A DNA stretch of 64,000 nt from Ruminococcus sp. YRD2003 (GTDB lineage: Bacteria > Bacillota > Clostridia > Oscillospirales > Ruminococcaceae). The first letter of the stretch is position 1, and each line of letters opens with the position of its first letter. Made by a program: the position numbers and the translations under genes. Where the stretch lies: positions 186,001 through 250,000 of the forward strand of contig FNZT01000003.1 of NCBI GenBank assembly GCA_900109435.1. The letters are read 5' to 3'. Of this stretch, positions 35,232 to 43,693 are shown one piece after another. The notes beneath the pieces are model-generated. The model saw only the letters and a list, made by a program, of their open reading frames with translations, was not told the origin of the DNA and did no database searches.

Positions 35232-37808
35232 TTACATTTCATTAATATCGAATTCGAGCATTTTTCCATACAGGAAATGTTCACATTCCTCATAATTAGG
35301 ATATTCATGCTCAAGTCTTCTGAAGTCAGCATTATGTTTTGGATTGTCTCGATGCAGCATTTCATGGTATATTACGAATTTGACCACTTCTCTCGGAACA
35401 TCCTTGCTGTTAAGAATCGAATTGATTTTTATTGAATGATCTTCTGTGTAGTGAACTCCATAGTATGTTTTATAAGGCTTGTCTGTCCAACTTATCGATG
35501 AAATACCGTCAAACTCTCCTTGAAAACATTCATTTTTAACTTCTTCAAACAGCTCTTTTATATCATAAAATGCATTCTTATCAAAAGGAATCATTTCAAC
35601 AGGTAGTTCTTCAACTTTTGTTCGCAACACACTGCTGCTTCCATATTTTTGAACATTACAAATTTCTTGAAGAAAAACTACACAGTCTTCATAGACATCA
35701 CGAATTATTTCATGTTCATAAAACATATCAATCGCAAGTCCGTAAACATCTCTGTTTTCTTTCTTGGCACGCTCAATTACATAATTTGGATCAGCGAATA
35801 CTCTGTCCCTTAACGGTCGAAATGTTGGAGGTTCTTCAAGTGTCCTTATATTATCTATAAGTAAGTCGAGTTCATGGATATCCGGTTTATAACAGAATCC
35901 GGAAAAGTAGCAGTCAATTGCATTCTGAGCGGTAAAGTCAAGATTGTTCAGCCACTGTTTTTTATCCTTCATCATTGCTTTTAAGCCGGGAACCTGATCC
36001 TCGAATATAAGCATTCTGGTTAACTCGCCATACTCATCCATCAACGTATACCATCCTGAAGGAACTGTAACAGTGCAGTTCGATTCGGCAGCATTTATCC
36101 TTAATGCACGATATAAAGCTTTGCAGACTTTCCATTCATATGATACAATTTCACGCTTCTTCTTTTCATATATTTTTTCGTCAGGCTCTTCAAGTTCTTC
36201 TTGTATAAGCCACTGAGGATCCAACCATTTGTTAAACACTTCCCATTGGTCATGAAAATCTACAATGTTGACAGTTTCTGTGCCTTTAGCGATTGGACCT
36301 CTCATACCTCGTCCTATCATTTGCATAAGAAAACCTTCGCTTGTAGTAGGACGAGTTAGAAATACAGTCTGGATATCAGGAACGTCTGTACCTTCTGTAA
36401 GTATATTGACATTTACAAGTACATCAAGCTTGTTATCTTTGAAGTCATTGATAACTTTAGAATTATCTTCCTTTCCGGAATATACAAGTCCGCAACGCAC
36501 TTTCTTCTTTGAAAGTTCTTCATACAAAAAGCGACAATGAACCACATTTAATGCAAAAATCAAGGTTTTACCGTATTTTTCAATGTTTTCAAGATATTGT
36601 TTAAGAATGATGGCATTTCTTTCTTTTGATACAGCTATCTTATGAACGAGGGTATCGGGTAATTCACCATATTTATTTATAAACTTTGCTTCATCATAAG
36701 ATATATCAGGTTCAAAATTTTCGGAAGTTTCGATACGTTCATACTGTGGATCAGCAAGTATCTTCTTAGCTATGAGGTCTGACATTGCAACCTCATAGAT
36801 CTTGGTGTTATCAAATATCTTGAGCAGATGAGCAGTTTCTTTATCATTGGAGCGAATAGGAGTTGCTGTTAATCCCAGCAATTTAACTTTGCTTCTGCAT
36901 TCTTTAATGAATTTTAGTGTGTTACGATATGATTTAGCCTCCGTATGGTGACATTCATCAATAACGACCATTACCTTACCACGTTTGAGGATTCTGCGTA
37001 AATGATCAAGGCTGCGACAGATAGACTGTATACTTGCAACTATTACTTCAACCTTATCTACTTGCCTGATGCTAATATGCTCACCGGAAATACAACTTAT
37101 CCTATAATCTTTGATGTCCGGCTTATAGAATTTACTCAGTCCGGCAAACTGATAAAAGCAGTCAGCTGCCTGATCTATAAGCATATGGCGGTGAGCTATC
37201 CATAGTATCTGATAGCCTCTGGATATCATTTCTTTGATAAGGAAGTATGTAGCAGTACGGCTTTTTCCGCTTCCTGTTGGCATAACAAGTATACCGGAAT
37301 CCTTATCTTCCGTGATATAGTGTTTAGTCAACTTATTTACTGCTTCTTCCTGAAAATCATATAAAGGTACTTCTTCTGCATATGTTTCCGACATACGAAG
37401 AGATACTGTTGTTTTGAATTTACTGTATTCGTTGAGCTGTACTTCGATATTGCTGATATTATACATAGCTCGAATATATGCGTCAATAAGGCTCGATGAA
37501 GTAGTTTTTTTCATTAGCGCCAGCCATTTTGCATTATAAGAACGACCTGTTATGTATAATGCTTTGTATATCTTTTCTACTTCATCTTTAAAGGAATTCA
37601 GAAGCGAGTTTTCAATTATTTTTCGGTGTTTCTGAATGAGTGAAATGTTTGGTTCAGAGTACACTGAACACATTACGCTTATGAGAGTATCATCATCTTC
37701 GTTTTTTATAGCATAATCCACTAACTCTCGCTGATCTTTATCAAGTTCAGATGCGTTCAGTATCTCAGTCAGGAATTTTTGACCAAAGTTTATCCATGTG
37801 AATCCCAT
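35232..37808 (-). CDS. SF2 helicase fused to a SprT-like metallopeptidase domain
   Basis: An 858-residue protein. Residues 1-140 are helical and unknown. Then a superfamily 2 helicase: MPTGSGKSRTA (Walker A), VVIDECHHTEA (DECH box), LGLTATPIRSN (motif III) and QMIGRGMRGP (motif VI), similar to type III/type I restriction and RecG-like helicases. The C-terminal ~80 residues contain FVIYHEMLHRDNPKHNADFRRLEHEYPNYEECEHFL, an HExxH zinc protease motif with a third His, as in SprT/WLM proteases that cut proteins crosslinked to DNA. The fusion suggests an enzyme that tracks on DNA and degrades bound protein. SD AAAGGGAG supports the start. Last gene of a three-gene operon with a possible base reader and an HTH-like protein; a defence role is inferred. 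Confidence 0.85.
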   Translation of the reverse strand: MGFTWINFGQKFLTEILNASELDKDQRELVDYAIKNEDDDTLISVMCSVYSEPNISLIQKHRKIIENSLLNSFKDEVEKIYKALYITGRSYNAKWLALMKKTTSSSLIDAYIRAMYNISNIEVQLNEYSKFKTTVSLRMSETYAEEVPLYDFQEEAVNKLTKHYITEDKDSGILVMPTGSGKSRTATYFLIKEMISRGYQILWIAHRHMLIDQAADCFYQFAGLSKFYKPDIKDYRISCISGEHISIRQVDKVEVIVASIQSICRSLDHLRRILKRGKVMVVIDECHHTEAKSYRNTLKFIKECRSKVKLLGLTATPIRSNDKETAHLLKIFDNTKIYEVAMSDLIAKKILADPQYERIETSENFEPDISYDEAKFINKYGELPDTLVHKIAVSKERNAIILKQYLENIEKYGKTLIFALNVVHCRFLYEELSKKKVRCGLVYSGKEDNSKVINDFKDNKLDVLVNVNILTEGTDVPDIQTVFLTRPTTSEGFLMQMIGRGMRGPIAKGTETVNIVDFHDQWEVFNKWLDPQWLIQEELEEPDEKIYEKKKREIVSYEWKVCKALYRALRINAAESNCTVTVPSGWYTLMDEYGELTRMLIFEDQVPGLKAMMKDKKQWLNNLDFTAQNAIDCYFSGFCYKPDIHELDLLIDNIRTLEEPPTFRPLRDRVFADPNYVIERAKKENRDVYGLAIDMFYEHEIIRDVYEDCVVFLQEICNVQKYGSSSVLRTKVEELPVEMIPFDKNAFYDIKELFEEVKNECFQGEFDGISSISWTDKPYKTYYGVHYTEDHSIKINSILNSKDVPREVVKFVIYHEMLHRDNPKHNADFRRLEHEYPNYEECEHFLYGKMLEFDINEM

Positions 37809-37822
37809 TTCAGCACTCCCTT

Positions 37823-38452
37823 TCAGATCATATTCTCACCGTTATAGTTCTCTATGCTTTCGATCATTTTGTTGACATAGTTGATCTCGTCCATGTCATA
37901 TGTATCACTTCCGACAAACCATATATTTGAATGACCATATCCGAAAGAATATCCCATTTTACCGCTTGTTGGTACGAACCAGTTTCCATTGCAGAAACGC
38001 TCCTGATAGGGAAGCAGTACACAATCTCTCTTTTCGGCGAGAAATGAGTATGCCTGAATATATTCCTCATCACCTTCACCTGGAAATGAACATTCCCTAT
38101 AATAGCGGTATACCGTTGCATTTTTATAAAATCCGACAACTCTCATAGTCTTATTATTCATTGGTTTAGAACAGAAAACTACAATAACGTTATCAACAGA
38201 GAGTGCTTCTTTCATGCTTTTACATCCAACGATACGCTCGATGTGAAGTTGGGGATCCTTACCGCCAAGAAGCTGGGTAAATCCAAGGCAGTATTCCTTA
38301 TTATCTTCCAGTATAACCGGATCAAAGTTATAACACTCATGTGCATAATTGGTATCTTTGACATATGATCCGCCGTTGACTGGTTTGTCGGTATCGGTGA
38401 TACCTTTGTAGAATTTCATATCGGCTATTCTTGCAAATATAATAGGTTTCAT
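37823..38452 (-). CDS. Possible EVE/PUA-like nucleic-acid reader, function unknown
   Basis: A 209-residue soluble protein not firmly recognised. The N-terminus (KPIIFARIADMKFYKGI, then GGSYVKD, HECYNFDPV and LHIERIVGCK) resembles, from memory, the N-terminal domains of some modification-dependent restriction proteins thought to bind modified bases. No nuclease or ATPase motif is visible. ATG 38452 is chosen because AGGAGG lies eight bases ahead. It lies 14 bases before the helicase-SprT gene and probably works with it, for example as its targeting subunit. This function is inference. Confidence 0.6.
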   Translation of the reverse strand: MKPIIFARIADMKFYKGITDTDKPVNGGSYVKDTNYAHECYNFDPVILEDNKEYCLGFTQLLGGKDPQLHIERIVGCKSMKEALSVDNVIVVFCSKPMNNKTMRVVGFYKNATVYRYYRECSFPGEGDEEYIQAYSFLAEKRDCVLLPYQERFCNGNWFVPTSGKMGYSFGYGHSNIWFVGSDTYDMDEINYVNKMIESIENYNGENMI

Positions 38453-38533
38453 AATGATTACCTCCTGTGTTTTTTCTTTAATCATATAATATCACAGAGA
38501 GATAAAGCATTCAAGGTAGTTTCTTTCACCTTA

Positions 38534-38995
38534 TTACCTGCTAAGTTTTTTCCCAGTGTATTTCTCGTATTGTTCACAGAATTTATGGATATCATCATTG
38601 GTTTCAAGATAATTGATACATATGTAATCAGCAACATCTGTCTTCCTTAATGGTCCGCCGCAAAGCTCAAAGAGTTTATTTGCTTCTTCAAGTGACATAT
38701 GCAATCCAATAGCGAATTTATAAAGGAATGTACGAGTAACTCTTATCGAACCGTTTATAGTCTTCTTAAGACTTGTTTCACTTATGAGACACATTTCTTC
38801 TATTAACCCATATCCAGGTGTCGCTAAAACTCCATGTCTTTTGTCATTTTCCATCTTTTTTGAAGATATGAGTTTAGGAAGCATATCGTTAACTTTGAAA
38901 CGTTGCATTTCTTCCGGTGTTACGCTATAAGAGACTTTATTTTGCTTTTTTTCGGCGTTTTCAATTACTTTTTTCATTTCTTCTGCAGTTACCAT
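38534..38995 (-). CDS. HTH-like small protein, likely autoregulator of the helicase operon
   Basis: A 153-residue protein. Residues about 85-130 (LISETSLKKTINGSIRVTRTFLYKFAIGLHMSLEEANKLF) look like an XRE-type helix bundle in which a small helical DNA-binding domain is followed by the common 'msleeAnelf' segment. First gene of the operon, with a strong SD (AAGGAGG), 81 bases before the reader-like gene, and directly downstream of a perfect palindrome. It probably represses its own operon, as is usual in defence cassettes. Confidence 0.65.
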   Translation of the reverse strand: MVTAEEMKKVIENAEKKQNKVSYSVTPEEMQRFKVNDMLPKLISSKKMENDKRHGVLATPGYGLIEEMCLISETSLKKTINGSIRVTRTFLYKFAIGLHMSLEEANKLFELCGGPLRKTDVADYICINYLETNDDIHKFCEQYEKYTGKKLSR

Positions 38996-39032
38996 AATAC
39001 AATCCTCCTTAAACGTTGTAGCATTTTATCGT

Positions 39033-39061
39033 ATAATCAGGATCACCTTGCCTGATTATAA
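39033..39061 (-). promoter_or_regulatory. Palindromic operator upstream of the helicase operon
   Basis: TATAATCAGG (39033-39042) and CCTGATTATA (39052-39061) form a perfect 10-base inverted repeat with a nine-base spacer, 38 bases before the HTH-like gene. Read on the minus strand the distal arm contains TATAAT, so a bound dimer would cover the -10. Confidence 0.7.
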
Positions 39062-39097
39062 ATATCTTCATATTACTTTGCCTTTCTGTCAAGTGAA

Positions 39098-39724
39098 TCA
39101 GAATTTATCCCAGTGAATCCGTTCTTTGATATCTATATCCTTCTGCTTGACTGGTTTAATATCCTTTTCAGGTCTTCCAATCCCGATGAAACAAGGCATA
39201 AAGTAATCACTCGGAAAACCAAGTACATCTCTTGCGTATTCTGCCTCGTTACCGAGCGGAACTCTTAAATTACAGCCGTATCCCTCAGCTGTTGCTGCAA
39301 GGAATATATTCTCTATACTGCACCAGATAGAAGCAAAGCCGTTGAGATGCGATATATTATCGGGATGAAATATATCTGTTTTTTGCTTGAGCAGCGGTAT
39401 TATTATTGCTGATGCGTCAAACAGCATCCGGTACTGCTTCGGAACAGCATTACGGTAACACTCCTGCTGTAGACTGTCTGTCAGATTCCATTCTTTTATG
39501 AGTGCATCCATATCTTCATCAGATATTCCTTTTGGAATTATATCAAGCAATCTTGCAACTGTACTCTTATCACTTACAACGATATAATGCCAGTCTCTCA
39601 TATGATCGTTAGTAGGTGCTTTTAAGGCAGCTCATATTATTCTTTCGATGATGTCTTCGGGGATAACTTCATTCTCAAACTCACGGACCGTTCTTCTGTT
39701 ATTTATCGCATCGTAAAATTCCAT
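39098..39724 (-). pseudogene. Nitroreductase family gene interrupted by one in-frame TGA
   Basis: From ATG 39724 (SD AGGAG seven bases ahead) the frame encodes MEFYDAINNRRTVREFENEV and IPEDIIERII, then a TGA at 39634-39632, then AALKAPTNDHMRDWHYIVV and the rest of a nitroreductase (FMN/NAD(P)H-dependent), ending at 39098. All 209 codons are in one frame, so a single base change explains the break. A distal frame starting at ATG 39601 has lost the RR-V-R-F FMN-binding segment and would not be active. The intact enzyme would reduce nitro compounds or quinones. Confidence 0.8.
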
Positions 39725-39761
39725 ATTGAAAACTCCTGTGATTTATATATGCAAACAAAGT

Positions 39762-39873
39762 GAAGTTGGAAACACTCCATGATTTCTGCCACAGACAAAA
39801 TATCATTTTTCAGTACATCCAGTAATCTACGAACTTGGGGTAACTTGTAGGCTGCTCTGTCTGATTTTTTCAA
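39762..39873 (-). pseudogene. Remnant of a winged-helix C-terminal domain
   Basis: A short open stretch encodes YKLPQVRRLLDVLKNDILSVAEIMECFQL, which resembles the C-terminal winged helix of Fic-like or AlbA-type regulators (normally followed by KHRPSFR). It lacks a start and the rest of its gene, and overlaps the end of the next gene by a few bases. It is treated as debris. Confidence 0.4.
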
Positions 39874-40622
39874 TCTGCTCCTGATTCGATATTGGCTAAA
39901 GTACAAAATGATTTATTACCTTTTGAGGTGTTCTTTATTAATGACTCAATTAAGTTTTGGATAGTGTTATGAGTATTCTTATCCTTACTTACAATAAAGT
40001 AATCTCTGACCGAGAATCTTCTGAACGTTACTATTTGAATCAGATTACGGTCTGCACAGGATTCTTCACACAGTTTTTCTATTATCTCATTAAAGTAAAC
40101 ATCTTCTTTTTTTCTGCTTCGGTGATTATAGATAATCACTGTTTTACCATTTTTTAAATAGTCCTTGACCTCACAGTAATAGGAATATTTTACGCTTTTG
40201 ACCGAACCCATTTTAACAGAATTGCAGAGAAGTCCATTGTCAGGATCGAGAAAAACAACATCACATTTTTCAAGCTTTTTCATTGCAGTCGTGTGCCAAA
40301 TTGAACGTTTGTCATTTCCTCTTGGAATAATTCTATTATAGTAAACTGCATTCCTGATCAATTTCTTTTTTTCAAGCATTTTTATAGAATGTTTATCTTT
40401 CAACGATTCAAGTGCAGTTGCTATATCGGGAGCGTAGTCCTTAAAAGTGGTAAAATCACGATATCTACCATCTTCTTGCTTGAATTTACCATTTTTATCA
40501 CGTTCAAAATCAAGCTCCCCGGGGTTATACCAGTTTATGCCTATGATATATTTCTCAGATAGTTTGCGAAGAAGCCCGAGTTTTCCATAATCACCAATAT
40601 CACCTGCATATCTATCCTGCAT
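39870..40622 (-). CDS. Conserved protein of unknown function (DRYAGDIGDYGKLGLLR family)
   Basis: A 250-residue soluble protein. The N-terminus MQDRYAGDIGDYGKLGLLRKL followed by GINWYN, the central DVVFLDPDNGL and the later TVIIYNHRSR are shared by a widespread bacterial family without known function, seen often in accessory islands. The LDPDNG motif is reminiscent of nucleotide- or metal-binding loops in methyltransferases or phosphohydrolases, but no assignment is safe. The start at 40622 is chosen because it gives the conserved terminus; its SD (GGGTGA) is weak. Confidence 0.65.
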   Translation of the reverse strand: MQDRYAGDIGDYGKLGLLRKLSEKYIIGINWYNPGELDFERDKNGKFKQEDGRYRDFTTFKDYAPDIATALESLKDKHSIKMLEKKKLIRNAVYYNRIIPRGNDKRSIWHTTAMKKLEKCDVVFLDPDNGLLCNSVKMGSVKSVKYSYYCEVKDYLKNGKTVIIYNHRSRKKEDVYFNEIIEKLCEESCADRNLIQIVTFRRFSVRDYFIVSKDKNTHNTIQNLIESLIKNTSKGNKSFCTLANIESGAD

Positions 40623-40671
40623 ACATTCACCCGATTTCAGATTTGAATTATAAATGCACAATTCAAGTTCA

Positions 40672-40842
40672 TTATTGTTTCGGAACGATCCAAGTCTCAC
40701 ATATCAGCGTACCGTCTGATCTGCATTCGCGGATAACTCCGCTTACAGCATTTTCCTCGCTTTCGACCACTTTGCCGTACTTGTCAAAATAAAGTAATTC
40801 TGAGTAATCACCGTCATTAGGTGTTGGCTCATAAATCCGCAT
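40672..40842 (-). CDS. Small hypothetical protein (56 residues)
   Basis: ATG 40842 opens a 56-codon frame (begins MRIYEPTPNDGDYSELLYFD, ends CETWIVPKQ) with GGGAG about ten bases upstream. Composition is ordinary, and the frame fills the gap between the antitoxin-like gene and the DRYAGDIGDYG gene without overlap. No family is recognised. Probably real, on position and codon use. Confidence 0.5.
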   Translation of the reverse strand: MRIYEPTPNDGDYSELLYFDKYGKVVESEENAVSGVIRECRSDGTLICETWIVPKQ

Positions 40843-40863
40843 TATATAATATCTCCCGTATTA

Positions 40864-41325
40864 TCATTGCAATGGTTTACAGTCATTCAAAAAGGTCTGA
40901 TATATCGCATCGGGTGAATCATAGTAGAAGCTGCTGTTGTAGTCCTCAATGAGCGAAACTATACCTGAATTGAAAACTTTTATCAGAACTGTTATAACAT
41001 CAGTATTTTCAGTCTCAGATATTTTTAGTATCAGGCGCTTATACACCTTTCCGATATCCCAATGTGTAGGAACTGCATATCTGCACTCAGCTACGTTATC
41101 AAAGCTGCCTGTCTGTATTCCGCATTCACTTATGAAGTCATCTGAAACTCTGTCGATATTATCGCTGTGGTATATATCCGCAATGCTGTATATGTTGGAG
41201 ATTTTATCTTTTCCGAGAGCGTTTACTATCACTGTGGGACTGTTCTTTGTTTTCCGTGCAATGTATTCTATCAGACTGCAAGTGTAAAAAAGATCATTGT
41301 TCTTTTTATCTTCTCTTCCGTTCAT
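40864..41325 (-). CDS. Probable antitoxin, DUF3791-like with C-terminal extension
   Basis: A 153-residue protein whose N-terminal half (DLFYTCSLIEYIARKTKNSPTVIVNALG and HSDNIDRVSDDFISECG) resembles DUF3791, the short partner usually encoded beside DUF3990 toxins. The C-terminal ~85 residues have no recognised relative. Start at 41325 gives a four-base ATGA overlap with the DUF3990 gene, so translation is coupled. Here the toxin-like gene comes first, as in many of these pairs. Antitoxin role is inferred from the pairing. Confidence 0.65.
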   Translation of the reverse strand: MNGREDKKNNDLFYTCSLIEYIARKTKNSPTVIVNALGKDKISNIYSIADIYHSDNIDRVSDDFISECGIQTGSFDNVAECRYAVPTHWDIGKVYKRLILKISETENTDVITVLIKVFNSGIVSLIEDYNSSFYYDSPDAIYQTFLNDCKPLQ

Positions 41326-41786
41326 ATTCCTACTGCCTCCGATCTGCAGAAGGTAAGGCATTTGAGAGCTTCTTCGGAGCAGAAGTTTATCTGATGTGTC
41401 GGATATTTGAACTTAGCCAGTACCCAGAACTGCTCTCTTGTAATGATACCATCGATATAATCAGCTATGAAGTTGTAAATCTGATCGTTTGCCATAGCTC
41501 CTATTACTATATCGTGATTATGAGGTTTACCGTTACGGCAGTCTATTATAAAGTCAAGCCATTCGTCCGTCATAGATTTGAATTCAAGTATATCGAGTTT
41601 TTCATCTATCAGCAATGAGTACACATTCACTGTTGGAGTGCTGTATCTCTTTGCCCATCTTTCAGCCTGCTCCTTTATTACAGTGCAGTAAAATCCTGTG
41701 CCAAAATCCTTTGTATATTTGCCTTCTATTATTTCCGGCTTTTGTATTTCAGTGTAACTGCCGTGATATACAAGCATCTTTCCCAT
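41322..41786 (-). CDS. DUF3990 protein, probable ADP-ribosyltransferase-like toxin
   Basis: A 154-residue protein. LVYHGSYTEIQKPEI, KDFGTGFYCTVIKEQAERWAKR and VNVYSLL match the DUF3990 family, whose HG-S-GFY-EQA pattern is related to ADP-ribosyltransferase folds and which is predicted to be a toxin in type II toxin-antitoxin pairs. It would transfer ADP-ribose from NAD to a host target. GAGGTG supports the first ATG. Confidence 0.75.
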   Translation of the reverse strand: MGKMLVYHGSYTEIQKPEIIEGKYTKDFGTGFYCTVIKEQAERWAKRYSTPTVNVYSLLIDEKLDILEFKSMTDEWLDFIIDCRNGKPHNHDIVIGAMANDQIYNFIADYIDGIITREQFWVLAKFKYPTHQINFCSEEALKCLTFCRSEAVGI

Positions 41787-41942
41787 ACTATGACACCTCG
41801 CTTCATATTGCTTAATGGTATTATACCATATCAGGCTCTGAAACGCAATATATTTGTAAAAGAATTATCTATGAACTTTTCGTAGGTTTTATAATAGCCG
41901 AAAATATCAAGTTTGTTAGTTTCGCAAATCTTATTCCAAAAG

Positions 41943-42011
41943 AATTGCATTCCTTATACCGTGCTGATAAAATAATGATGACCGGTCCAAAAATGCGAAA
42001 GGAATGCAATT
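41943..42011 (+). promoter_or_regulatory. 13-base inverted repeat that can mask the recombinase SD
   Basis: AATTGCATTCCTT (41943-41955) and AAGGAATGCAATT (41999-42011) are perfect complements 43 bases apart. The right arm contains the SD (AAAGGA) of the serine recombinase gene and ends two bases before its ATG. If the transcript starts upstream, the hairpin would hide the ribosome site. It could also be a protein-binding or recombination site. Confidence 0.7.
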
Positions 42012-42012
42012 A

Positions 42013-43299
42013 ATGGATAACAAACCGCTAAGAGTAGCCTGTTATGCAAGGTACTCAACAAGTATGCAGAGAGAAGAGTCTATCTCAGCACAGCTCAGGG
42101 CGATGAAGAAATTCTGTGCAGAGAATGGCTGGAAAATAATCGCAAAGTATGTTGACGAGGCTTATAGTGCGACCACAGACAAGCGTCCGCAGTTTCAGCA
42201 GATGATAGCAGACTCCAACAAAAGGGAGTTTGACGTTGTACTGGTGCATAAGCTCGACAGATTTGCAAGAAACCGCTATGATTCCAGCCTGTACAAGCAG
42301 AAACTCCGCAAGAACGGAGTAAAGCTTTGCAGTGTACTGGAGAGGCTTGACAACAGTCCTGAGTCTATACTGCTGGAAGGACTTCTCGAATCTATAAACG
42401 AATTCTATTCAGCCAATTTAGCAAGAGAGAGTATGAAAGGAATGAAGGAGAACGCCTATAAGTGTTTATTCAACGGAGGCTGTCCCGGACTCGGATATGA
42501 TATTGATGAGTCTCAGCGCTACGTTATAAATGAGAACGAGGCTAAGGCAGTAATGCTGATATTCAGTATGTACCTCTGCGACTATACTTATCAACAGATA
42601 GCCGATGCACTGAATGCTGACGGTTTTCTCACTAAGATAGGCAAGCCATTTACAAGGAACTCTTTCATCGAGATATTAAGGAACGAAAAGTATACAGGCG
42701 TGTATGTTTTCAACCGTTCAGAGGCTAAAGGATATGACAACAAACGCAACAGTCACAGGAACAAATCTCCCGAAGAAATAATCCGCATCGAAGGCGGTAT
42801 GCCAGCTATTATCAGCCGTGAAACATGGGAGGCTGCTCAGGAAAAGCGTATCGCTCATATGCACCACTCAAAACATTGTAACTGCGTTTATCTGCTCAGT
42901 AAAGTAGTTGTATGCGGCGTTTGCGGCAAAATGATGCATGGTTCTATACGTTTAAGACCGCCTCTTCCGTCTTATCATACTTATACCTGCGGAACAAAAA
43001 AAGCAGACTGCGATAACCCAAAAGCAATTGAGAAAAACAGCCTTGAACAGTACATCGTAGCTCTTGTAGAGAAAAAATGTATCACTTATGCTGAACCGTC
43101 GCTTCAAGCAAGCTTTTTTAGCCTCGGCAGGGATTCACTTGAATTCAGAACACTTCTTCAAAGGTTTATCAATAGGATAGTGGTCTTTCCCGAAAAGGTG
43201 ATAGTCAAGCTGTATGTCAACGGCAAGGTCAAGTCATTCAGACGTGAACGCAGATTTTTCAAGACTCCTTCACAAAGATGCTTCAAGGACAAAATATAA
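42013..43299 (+). CDS. Large serine recombinase lacking the coiled-coil arm
   Basis: A 428-residue serine recombinase. The catalytic domain has ACYARYSTSMQREESISAQ (nucleophile Ser) and VLVHKLDRFARNRYDSS; the recombinase domain follows (GGCPGLGYDID, FIEILRNEKYTGVYVF), then a zinc ribbon (CGVCGKMM with CGTKKADC). Compared with its relative at 55877 (517 residues), the long coiled-coil between zinc ribbon and the terminal FRTLLQRFINRIVVFP segment is almost absent. Such arms control synapsis in phage integrases. It may be a deletion derivative or a transposon-type enzyme. Start at 42013 is chosen because AAAGGA is nine bases ahead; the ATG at 42004 touches the SD. Confidence 0.88.
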   Translation: MDNKPLRVACYARYSTSMQREESISAQLRAMKKFCAENGWKIIAKYVDEAYSATTDKRPQFQQMIADSNKREFDVVLVHKLDRFARNRYDSSLYKQKLRKNGVKLCSVLERLDNSPESILLEGLLESINEFYSANLARESMKGMKENAYKCLFNGGCPGLGYDIDESQRYVINENEAKAVMLIFSMYLCDYTYQQIADALNADGFLTKIGKPFTRNSFIEILRNEKYTGVYVFNRSEAKGYDNKRNSHRNKSPEEIIRIEGGMPAIISRETWEAAQEKRIAHMHHSKHCNCVYLLSKVVVCGVCGKMMHGSIRLRPPLPSYHTYTCGTKKADCDNPKAIEKNSLEQYIVALVEKKCITYAEPSLQASFFSLGRDSLEFRTLLQRFINRIVVFPEKVIVKLYVNGKVKSFRRERRFFKTPSQRCFKDKI

Positions 43300-43377
43300 C
43301 GTCACCACTATTAAATTTGACATATTTTTCAAGCTGCTTTCTTTTTCCGCATCACCATTTCACTCGGTAAATGCAAG

Positions 43378-43441
43378 GCAACCCTTATGGCTATTTTTAG
43401 GAGATTTTCTGAAAAATCCTTTTATCAGCCATAAGGGTTGC
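43378..43441 (+). terminator. Long hairpin after the serine recombinase
   Basis: GCAACCCTTATGGCT (43378-43392) and AGCCATAAGGGTTGC (43427-43441) are perfect 15-base complements; the loop holds a second near-complement (GGAGATTTT/AAAAATCC). TATTT follows. It may end recombinase transcription, or shape the end of the element. Confidence 0.65.
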
Positions 43442-43564
43442 TATTTAAAGTTTTATTATTTTAAGGATATATTTCCGTAACTATTATATTTATATTATTT
43501 TTATATTTTATATAATAATTATTACTAATAATATAGATAATAGATATAGAAATGATAAAAGATT

Positions 43565-43665
43565 GCCCTCGCAAGAGGGCTGACAGCAGACGAGCGACAG
43601 CGAGTGTATGCTGGCATTGCTCGATGCAATCAGACTGCACGTCAGTGCCACTGCCCGTGTAGGGC
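43565..43665. other. GC-rich cluster of small hairpins in AT-rich spacer
   Basis: Inside an otherwise AT-rich gap lie about 100 GC-richer bases with hairpins in series: GCCCTC-gcaa-GAGGGC (43565-43580, GNRA loop), CAGCA/TGCTG (43584-43613), ATTGC-tcgat-GCAAT (43616-43630), ACTG/CAGT (43634-43646) and GCCC/GGGC (43653-43665). It recalls origin-of-transfer or structured RNA regions of Firmicute mobile elements; neither is proven. It could also serve as terminator of the R-M operon read from the minus strand. The rest of 43300-43693 holds no gene. Confidence 0.5.
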
Positions 43666-43693
43666 TATTATCACCTTATTTCATTACATTAAA

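Noticed and set aside
39632..39634. TGA as a selenocysteine codon in the nitroreductase
   Set aside because: No SECIS-like hairpin was recognised after it, and the position is not a redox or catalytic site in the family; a nonsense mutation is simpler.
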